Positions 6,989 through 11,988 of a stretch of DNA of 11,988 nucleotides are shown here, piece by piece (the first letter of the stretch is position 1; the number at the start of each line of letters is the position of its first letter). The position numbers and the translations under genes were made by a program. The DNA is from Planctomycetota bacterium (GTDB lineage: Bacteria; Planctomycetota; Phycisphaerae; Phycisphaerales; SM1A02). Below the pieces are notes generated by a model. The model was not told where the DNA came from, did no database searches, and saw only the letters and a program-made list of their open reading frames with translations. The stretch is taken from positions 1-11,988 of the forward strand of contig QWPU01000063.1 of the NCBI GenBank assembly GCA_003671065.1. Reading direction: 5' to 3'.

Positions 6989-9310
6989 ATGTCACGACAC
7001 TTGTTCACCCGTTCGCTCGCTTCGATCCTCTCGTCCTCGCTGGTCATCGCCGCCGCGCACGCGCAGGACACCGAGCCCGCGGGCCATTTCGGCTTCGATG
7101 GTTTGGAAGTGGTGAAGATTGATCCCAACGCAGGACCGATCGCCTCGGGCGACTTTGATGGCGATGGCACCATTGATCTCCTCGTCGCCAACAATTTCAA
7201 GAGCCGTCTCGAACTTCATGTGCAGAAGGCGAACGCGTCGCCTGATGACCCGATTGAAAGCACTGGCTCGGTGAATGAGGTTCCCGTCCACTGGCGCTTC
7301 AAACGCATCGAGATTCCGGTCTCGCACGCAGTCAACTCGATCGTGCCGTTTGATTTCAATAACGACGGACTTCTCGACATTGTCTACGCAGGACAACCTG
7401 GCACGATTGTGTTCATGAAGCAAGTGAAGCCAGGCGTGTTCGAAGTTGAGCGCCGCATTCCGCAGAAGGGTCTGTCGACGAATCGTGATGGCTTCATCAT
7501 TAGTGATCTCATTGGAGATTCGAAGCCTGATCTTGCGGCAATCGTCGCTGGTCAAGCGATGGTGTGGCCGATGGACGGCACGAAACTCGGCGACGCGGTT
7601 GAACTCAGTTCAGGCGAACCGATCGCTGCGTTTGTCGTCGGTGATTTCGATGGCGACACCCACAATGATCTCATCGGCGTAGCTCCTGACAACGCGGCGC
7701 CCGTGCGTTTGTGGTTGGCGAGTGTTGAGGATGGTCCGCAAGGAAAGATCGCGCGACTCGGTTCGCAGCGACGCTTTGAAATGCCGCCGCTGCGCGAGGC
7801 AACTGCGCTGCGACTTCCTGGTGGTACGAAAGATCTGCTCGCGCGCATCGAGCGCCAAAGCAAGCGCATCGTGATTGATGAACTGGTTGAAGACGCGAGT
7901 GGTTCGAAAGAAGCCGCGCTTGAAGTGTTCTCCTCACCTAGTGGCAAGAAGCGCTCGTATGCAGTGGCCGATGTTGATGGCGATGGACTCGCTGATGTGT
8001 TGGTGAGTGATGCGGCTGCAAGCGCGGTGATGGTGTATCGCCAACTCAAAGATCGCGGTTTGCAACCAGGCGTGTCGCAGCCGAGCTTTGCCGAGATCGA
8101 CTCAATTGTTGCGGGAAACGTAGATGGAAACCCTGGCGATGAAGTCTTCGTGCTCAGTGAGAAGGAAGGCGTGGTTGGCCGCAGTGGTTGGAGCAACGGC
8201 GCATTGAGTTTCCCAACTGCGATGCCGCTTTCGGCTGGCAGTGTGCCCGCAGTGCTTTCGCTTGTGCGCCTTGAAAGTGGTCCGCGCGTTGCAGTGATTA
8301 CCAAGGACGGACGCAACTACCAGATGGAGTTGCTGCTGACCGATGGCAGCGCGAGTGAAGTCGTGAAACTCGGTTCGCTGGTGAAGGGTCCCGATGCGAT
8401 GCTCGATCTTGACGCCGATCAAGATGGAAAAGTTGACCTCCTGCTCTTCACTGCGGACAAGCCGATGTCGATGTTGCAGAGCGTTGAGAAAGATGGCAAG
8501 ACGACTTTTGAATTGCGCGAATCAAAGGACATGGCGCAATTTGGCCTCGCGCAAGCAGCCAATGCTGGCAACACCGTCGCCTATGACGTGGACAATGACG
8601 GCAAGAAGGAACTCGTGCTTGCGGATCGAAACTTCATTCGCGCGCTGCGTTACGCGCCGAACGCCACGCCACCAGGATGGCAAGTCGTTGCGCAGATGAA
8701 TGCGTCGCGCGCGGATGCGAAGTTGGTCGCGCTCACGGTGCTTGGTGAAACGCTGGTCGCGAGTGATCGCGAGAACAATGAACTCGCGGTGTTTACCAAG
8801 GATGCAACGACATCGAAGTGGGCGCAGACTGACGAGCGCACGGTCACCGGATTCAAGTTTTCGCTGGTGCGCGCGGGCAATTTCAGCGGCACGACTTCGG
8901 ATGATGTGATGCTCATCGGTGACGATGGATTCGCGATTGCGCGGCTTGATGGTGCGCGTCTTGCGTTTGAAGAACGCGCAACCTATCGCGGCGATCGCGT
9001 GCAACAAGTCGATCACGAACTCGCAACAGGTGATGTGAATGGAGACGGCTTTCTTGATCTGCTCACGCTTGATGCAGGCGAGCAGTCGCTCGGGATTCTG
9101 AGTTTCAGCGAGGCTGGACGATTGGTTCCTGCAACGCGATTCAAGATCTTTGAGTCGCGCCTCTTTCAAGGCGGCGAGCCTCGCGAGTTCGAACCAAGCA
9201 TGGCGCTCGTGATTGATGTCACAGGCGACGGCGCGGATGATGTCGTGCTGCTTTGCCACGATCGCGTGTTGGTGTATCCGCAGTCGAAACATCCCGCGAA
9301 GGCGAACTGA
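6989..9310 (+). CDS. Secreted FG-GAP/VCBS repeat protein
   Basis: This 773-residue protein has a signal peptide (core SLASILSSSLVIAAAHAQ, cleavage near residue 26). The rest is a run of FG-GAP-type repeats that build beta-propellers and bind calcium through DxDxDGxxD loops. Clear loops are DFDGDGTID (55-63), DFNNDGLLD (122-130), DFDGDTHND (219-227), DVDGDGLAD (328-336), DADQDGKVD (475-483), DVDNDGKKE (533-541), DVNGDGFLD (682-690) and DVTGDGADD (743-751). Degenerate copies sit at 173-181, 377-385 and 631-639. About eleven repeats would fit one or two propeller domains. There is no membrane anchor, dockerin or other C-terminal sorting domain. It is divergent from the protease gene and converges on citrate synthase with 4 bp between the stops. 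CCTCC rather than a Shine-Dalgarno sequence precedes the ATG. A role in extracellular binding is inferred from the family only. Confidence 0.88.
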   Translation: MSRHLFTRSLASILSSSLVIAAAHAQDTEPAGHFGFDGLEVVKIDPNAGPIASGDFDGDGTIDLLVANNFKSRLELHVQKANASPDDPIESTGSVNEVPVHWRFKRIEIPVSHAVNSIVPFDFNNDGLLDIVYAGQPGTIVFMKQVKPGVFEVERRIPQKGLSTNRDGFIISDLIGDSKPDLAAIVAGQAMVWPMDGTKLGDAVELSSGEPIAAFVVGDFDGDTHNDLIGVAPDNAAPVRLWLASVEDGPQGKIARLGSQRRFEMPPLREATALRLPGGTKDLLARIERQSKRIVIDELVEDASGSKEAALEVFSSPSGKKRSYAVADVDGDGLADVLVSDAAASAVMVYRQLKDRGLQPGVSQPSFAEIDSIVAGNVDGNPGDEVFVLSEKEGVVGRSGWSNGALSFPTAMPLSAGSVPAVLSLVRLESGPRVAVITKDGRNYQMELLLTDGSASEVVKLGSLVKGPDAMLDLDADQDGKVDLLLFTADKPMSMLQSVEKDGKTTFELRESKDMAQFGLAQAANAGNTVAYDVDNDGKKELVLADRNFIRALRYAPNATPPGWQVVAQMNASRADAKLVALTVLGETLVASDRENNELAVFTKDATTSKWAQTDERTVTGFKFSLVRAGNFSGTTSDDVMLIGDDGFAIARLDGARLAFEERATYRGDRVQQVDHELATGDVNGDGFLDLLTLDAGEQSLGILSFSEAGRLVPATRFKIFESRLFQGGEPREFEPSMALVIDVTGDGADDVVLLCHDRVLVYPQSKHPAKAN

Positions 9311-9314
9311 TAGT

Positions 9315-10559
9315 TCAGCGTCGATCAGCCGTCGCAACATAGGGCGCAGCGTGCGGACCCGTGTACTTCGCTTGTGGGCGAATGAGACGGTTGTCTTGCA
9401 GTTGCTCGATGCAGTGACCACACCAACCTGACATGCGGCTCATCGCGAACATGCAAGTGAAGAGATCAGTCTTGATGCCGAGGCAGTGATAGGTTGTCGC
9501 GCTATAGAAGTCGACATTGGGAAAGATCCCCTTGTCGGCCTTCGCAGCAAGCACGATCTCTTCGATGCCTTGGCTCATGTTGAAGAGGTTGAGATTGCCG
9601 GTGTCGGTCGCGATTTGCTTGGCAAATGTCTTGAGATATGTCGCGCGCGGGTCATACGCCTTGTAGACGCGATGGCCGAAACCCATGATGAGTTCCTTGC
9701 GCTCGAGTTTGCCCTTCACGAACGATTCGACTTTGTCCATCGAGCCGATCTCGTCGAGCATGATCATGACTTCTTCGTTCGCGCCGCCGTGCAGCGGACC
9801 CTTGAGCGTGCCGACTGCGGTGGTCATCGCGCTGTACATATCGCTCAGCGTCGCGATGGTGACGCGCGCAGCAAAGGTAGATGCATTGAGCCCGTGATCA
9901 GCGTGAAGAATGAGACAGATGTCGAGACCGCGCGACATCGCCTCGGTTGGCTTCTCACCGTTGAGCATCCACAGGAAGTTCGTCGCGATATCGAAACTCG
10001 TGTTCGGTCGAACGAATGCTTTTCCTTGACGATGACGATCAAAGTTGGCGATAAGCGTTGGCGTCTTCGCAACCAAACGCAGCGAAGTGCGCTTTGCAGC
10101 CGCAAGTCCAGCAGCGTCAGTTCCGCACGCATCCGCATCCAGATCGTGCAACGCGAGTGCGCTCACCAGCGTGCGCAAAGCATGCATCGGTACTGCGTCG
10201 CGTGGGAACGACTTGATCATGTCGTAGATCGCGTCAGGAATTTCATACTCCGCTTGCAACGCGCTGCGCAAACCATCGAGTTCAGCCTTCGTTGGAAGCT
10301 TCGTGTTCCAGAGCAGATACACCGTCTCTTCGAAGGTCGAGTTGCGTGCGAGCGCGTCGATTTCAATACCGACATACTCAAGCACACCTTTGCCGCCATC
10401 AATAAACGACATCTGCGTTTCAGCGACAATCGTGTTCGCAAGCCCCTTGTCGAAGATCGGACCACTTGGAACTGAAACGGGTGCGGCTGGCGTGATAGTC
10501 ATGGTGGAAATCGTGACGGGCGTTGGCGTGATATTGGCAGACACAGTGGTGGAATTCAT
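9315..10559 (-). CDS. gltA: Citrate synthase
   Basis: This enzyme condenses acetyl-CoA with oxaloacetate to citrate, the entry step of the TCA cycle; 2-methylcitrate synthase is a related alternative not excluded by sequence. The catalytic residues are all visible: His257 in GPLHGGANE, His296 in MGFGHRVYK and Asp350 in PNVDFYSA, together with LILHADHGLNAST (216-228). The C-terminal GWCGHCIEQLQDNRLIRP (378-395) is the substrate-binding region. The 414 residues include an N-terminal Thr/Pro/Val-rich stretch of about 33 residues before GPIFDKGLANT, which is not part of the usual domain. An internal ATG (Met20, 10502) would shorten it. No methylcitrate-cycle genes are near, so the housekeeping role is favoured. 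The leader holds four ATG-stop repeats and a hairpin. There is no Shine-Dalgarno sequence: the last bases before the ATG are TAACCC. Confidence 0.94.
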   Translation of the reverse strand: MNSTTVSANITPTPVTISTMTITPAAPVSVPSGPIFDKGLANTIVAETQMSFIDGGKGVLEYVGIEIDALARNSTFEETVYLLWNTKLPTKAELDGLRSALQAEYEIPDAIYDMIKSFPRDAVPMHALRTLVSALALHDLDADACGTDAAGLAAAKRTSLRLVAKTPTLIANFDRHRQGKAFVRPNTSFDIATNFLWMLNGEKPTEAMSRGLDICLILHADHGLNASTFAARVTIATLSDMYSAMTTAVGTLKGPLHGGANEEVMIMLDEIGSMDKVESFVKGKLERKELIMGFGHRVYKAYDPRATYLKTFAKQIATDTGNLNLFNMSQGIEEIVLAAKADKGIFPNVDFYSATTYHCLGIKTDLFTCMFAMSRMSGWCGHCIEQLQDNRLIRPQAKYTGPHAAPYVATADRR

Positions 10560-10562
10560 GGG

Positions 10563-10623
10563 TTACATCAGAATGGAGTCACATCAGAAATCGAGTCACA
10601 TCAGAATCGTCGGACTCACATCC
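10563..10623 (-). repeat. Four near-repeats with ATG-stop pairs in the citrate synthase leader
   Basis: On the minus strand the unit TTCTGATGTGACTC occurs three times with small changes, plus one partial copy, at 16, 17 and 20 nt spacing. Each copy holds an ATG followed at once by a stop: ATGTGA at 10621-10616, 10601-10596 and 10584-10579, and ATGTAA at 10568-10563. The last is in frame with, and 9 nt before, the citrate synthase ATG. The repeats could be minimal upstream reading frames, tandem operator sites, or weak -10 elements (each full copy begins with an ATTCT-like hexamer). Confidence 0.6.
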
Positions 10624-10688
10624 GCCGCTTGCCGAAGCTGCACGCTCCGCAGGACGCGCGAAAGCGAGAAGCGACACATACGAAGTAA

Positions 10689-10708
10689 CCCCGCAAGGAG
10701 TTGCGAGG
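10689..10708 (-). promoter_or_regulatory. Hairpin in the citrate synthase leader
   Basis: The minus-strand RNA can fold CCUCGCAA with UUGCGGGG around a CUCC loop, an 8-bp stem with one G-U pair. It is followed by TTACTTCG, not a U-run, so it is not an ordinary terminator. If transcription starts near 10708 (see the TAGCAT element), this hairpin would sit at the extreme 5' end of the citrate synthase mRNA, where it could protect the RNA or affect translation. Confidence 0.35.
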
Positions 10709-10715
10709 AACGAAG

Positions 10716-10721
10716 ATGCTA
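10716..10721 (-). promoter_or_regulatory. Possible -10 element for citrate synthase
   Basis: Minus-strand TAGCAT (10721 to 10716) fits TAnnnT and has TTCCAA (10744 to 10739) 17 bp upstream as a weak -35. The start would fall near 10708, making a leader of about 150 nt that contains the hairpin and all four ATG-stop repeats. This is the only TAnnnT I found on this strand in the intergenic region. Confidence 0.3.
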
Positions 10722-10728
10722 GCGAATC

Positions 10729-10735
10729 AAGGAGG
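10729..10735 (+). promoter_or_regulatory. Consensus Shine-Dalgarno sequence for the rhomboid gene
   Basis: AAGGAGG lies 8 nt before ATG 10744, an ideal match and spacing. It favours the longer rhomboid start, in a window where most genes have no such site. Confidence 0.6.
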
Positions 10736-10743
10736 CGATTGGA

Positions 10744-11964
10744 ATGGACTCGACTCGACCACATGGGATTTCGCGTGGATACTATGAGCGCATGTTTTTG
10801 ATCCCAACAGGCACCGATCGGGACAATGGGCATCGCGCAATCGTGGTGCCGCTCCTGCTCCTGTCGTGCGTCGCAGTCTTCCTGCTCACTCGCGGCGGCG
10901 ATCGGCTCGAAAGCTACGAATTCTCGGTTCGTTACGGCATTTCCTATCGGTACTTCGAGTGGTGGCAACCGATCACGAGCCAGTTTCTGCACGGCGGATG
11001 GTTCCACTTAATTATGAATTGCTTCTTCCTTCTTGCCTTTGGAGTCGTGCTTGAAGCGCGCCTCGGGCAACTGGGATTTCTCGCGCTCTATCTCGCAGGC
11101 GGCTGCGTGGCGGGATTTGCGCAGATGTACATCGGATATTGGATGGACCCAAGTCACGCGGGAGTGCCTGCTATCGGAGCAAGCGGCTCGGTGTCGGCGC
11201 TGATGGGCGCGGTGTTTGCGCTGCATCCACGCGCGAACATTCGCGGCTACTCGATTCCGCAATTCGCGCCCGCGATGGTGAGCGTGAAGTGGATGATTGC
11301 GTTTGCGGTGGCCGTGGACATCATTCGCACGATGCGTGGTGGATCGGGCATTGCAACGCTCGCACATCTTGGTGGACTCGCGTTTGGATTTGGCATCGGC
11401 ATGGCCTTGCTTGGAAGCGGGATTCTCAAGCGCAATGATTTCGATGTGTTGTTCATCTTCAAACAGTGGCGGCGCCGACGCGAACTGCGTGAGGCGATTG
11501 ATGCGGTTGGTGGAGGTCATGCAGGCGGTCCGATTGCGGCGCGTGTTGCCAGTGGCGGCGACTTCGAAGAAACCACTGGCCAACGCGCACTGCGCGCCAC
11601 CATCGCGTCGGCGCATCGCGAGCGCGATTACACACTTGCGGCGAAGTTGTATGTCGAGCTCACTGCGTCGCTTCCTGATGCAACGCTTCCTGCTGACATT
11701 CAACTTGATGTCGCCAATGAACTCGCGCGCAGTGCTCGCAATGCGGATGCCGCTCGCGCGTACGGCCGCTTTCTCGAGCGATTTCGCACGCATCCCGCGG
11801 CGGATGATGCGCGTCTGATGCTTGCGACAATCTTCATGCGTCGCCTTGGTGATCGTGCCGCAGCTGCAGCCACGCTGGCAGGATTTGGGAAGCGCGAGCT
11901 CGATCGCGATCGCGCTGCGATGTTGGCAGCGCTACGCAGCGAATGCGGTGGTGCGCCAGCATGA
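10744..11964 (+). CDS. Rhomboid family intramembrane serine protease with long soluble C-terminal tail
   Basis: This is a membrane protease that cleaves transmembrane substrates. Numbered from ATG 10744 (406 residues), the core spans about 30-228 with some six hydrophobic segments. Key motifs are HGGWFHLIMN (83-92, His88 and Asn92), the catalytic serine in GASG (Ser147) and the catalytic histidine in AHLGG (His208), so it should be active. A basic stretch QWRRRRELRE (241-250) follows the last segment, then about 150 soluble residues of Ala-rich helices (280-400) that look like TPR-type repeats, including ARAYGRFLERFRTHP and DDARLMLATIF. The start is ambiguous: ATG 10744 has a perfect Shine-Dalgarno sequence, while ATG 10792 begins MFLIPTGTD, the more typical family opening, and has a -10-like element just upstream. 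The gene is divergent from citrate synthase, and its stop overlaps the next start by 4 bp. Confidence 0.9.
   Translation: MDSTRPHGISRGYYERMFLIPTGTDRDNGHRAIVVPLLLLSCVAVFLLTRGGDRLESYEFSVRYGISYRYFEWWQPITSQFLHGGWFHLIMNCFFLLAFGVVLEARLGQLGFLALYLAGGCVAGFAQMYIGYWMDPSHAGVPAIGASGSVSALMGAVFALHPRANIRGYSIPQFAPAMVSVKWMIAFAVAVDIIRTMRGGSGIATLAHLGGLAFGFGIGMALLGSGILKRNDFDVLFIFKQWRRRRELREAIDAVGGGHAGGPIAARVASGGDFEETTGQRALRATIASAHRERDYTLAAKLYVELTASLPDATLPADIQLDVANELARSARNADAARAYGRFLERFRTHPAADDARLMLATIFMRRLGDRAAAAATLAGFGKRELDRDRAAMLAALRSECGGAPA
10778..10785 (+). promoter_or_regulatory. Possible internal -10 element before the alternative rhomboid start
   Basis: GATACTAT holds two overlapping -10-like hexamers: GATACT ends 8 nt and TACTAT ends 6 nt before ATG 10792. 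TCGACC at 10755-10760 is a possible -35. It would produce a leaderless transcript starting at Met17 of the longer protein. The element lies inside the longer reading frame, so the similarity may be chance. Confidence 0.3.
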
Positions 11965-11988
11965 GTCGAACCGCGATCAAGATTTGCG
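11961..11988 (+). CDS. trpF: Probable phosphoribosylanthranilate isomerase, N-terminal fragment
   Basis: The reading frame starts with the ATG that overlaps the rhomboid TGA (ATGA) and runs off the window end. The visible residues MSRTAIKIC match the usual TrpF opening, in which an IKICG motif forms the first strand of the TIM barrel and carries the catalytic cysteine. TrpF isomerises phosphoribosylanthranilate in tryptophan synthesis. Only nine codons are seen, so the call rests on this short motif. The overlap suggests co-translation with the rhomboid gene. Confidence 0.55.

Noticed and set aside
9300..9330. A terminator between the convergent FG-GAP and citrate synthase genes
   Set aside because: Only 4 bp separate the stop codons and no hairpin with a U-tract is visible on either strand nearby.
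8522..9421. Minus-strand open frame (299 codons) opposite the FG-GAP gene and the end of citrate synthase
   Set aside because: It is antisense to clear DxDxDG repeats, is highly Arg-rich and shows no recognisable domain.
9486..10475. Long plus-strand open frame (329 codons) opposite citrate synthase
   Set aside because: It lies wholly antisense to a well-supported enzyme gene, has no family motif and is rich in Arg/His/Val as expected for a complementary-frame shadow in GC-rich DNA.
10563..10623. Repeats before citrate synthase as a CRISPR array
   Set aside because: The units are about 14-15 bp at 16-20 nt spacing with almost no spacer and no cas genes nearby, so they are leader repeats.
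11008..11793. Minus-strand open frame (261 codons) opposite the rhomboid gene
   Set aside because: It is antisense to conserved rhomboid motifs, with Arg/Asn/His-rich shadow composition.

Overview
The window looks like chromosomal housekeeping DNA from a GC-rich member of the Planctomycetota, most likely close to the Phycisphaerae. This placement is inference. It rests on the secreted FG-GAP repeat protein, the secreted Asp/Met-rich hypothetical protein, the secreted trypsin-like protease with a small N-terminal beta domain, the small Cys-rich FRCC...CPKC protein, and start sites that mostly lack Shine-Dalgarno sequences. No mobile element, tRNA, rRNA or CRISPR array was seen.

Layout. Positions 91-3971 (+) carry pheT (a short phenylalanyl-tRNA synthetase beta chain), a cyclodeaminase/cyclohydrolase-family gene overlapping it by 4 bp, a 75-residue putative zinc-binding protein, and a membrane-anchored alpha/beta hydrolase. 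A strong hairpin at 3988-4015 ends the opposing unit. Positions 4049-6914 (-) hold an exported hypothetical protein downstream of an exported trypsin-like serine protease without a PDZ domain. A short divergent promoter region separates the protease from a long secreted FG-GAP/VCBS protein (6989-9310, +). That gene converges on citrate synthase (9315-10559, -) with 4 bp between the stop codons. A 184-bp divergent region separates citrate synthase from a rhomboid protease with a long soluble tail (+). The rhomboid stop overlaps the start of what is probably trpF, cut off by the window end.

Genes working together. The pheT-cyclodeaminase overlap suggests translational coupling. The protease, the hypothetical protein and the FG-GAP protein all carry signal peptides and form an envelope/export cluster around one shared promoter region. 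Citrate synthase and the rhomboid gene share an intergenic region.

The most unusual features are regulatory. The citrate synthase leader carries four near-repeats, and each contains an ATG followed directly by a stop codon (ATGTGA three times, ATGTAA once); the last lies 9 nt before the real start. In addition, several genes have a TAnnnT-type -10 element only about 7-12 nt before the start codon, which suggests leaderless or nearly leaderless mRNAs. No obvious new defence or biosynthetic system is present.
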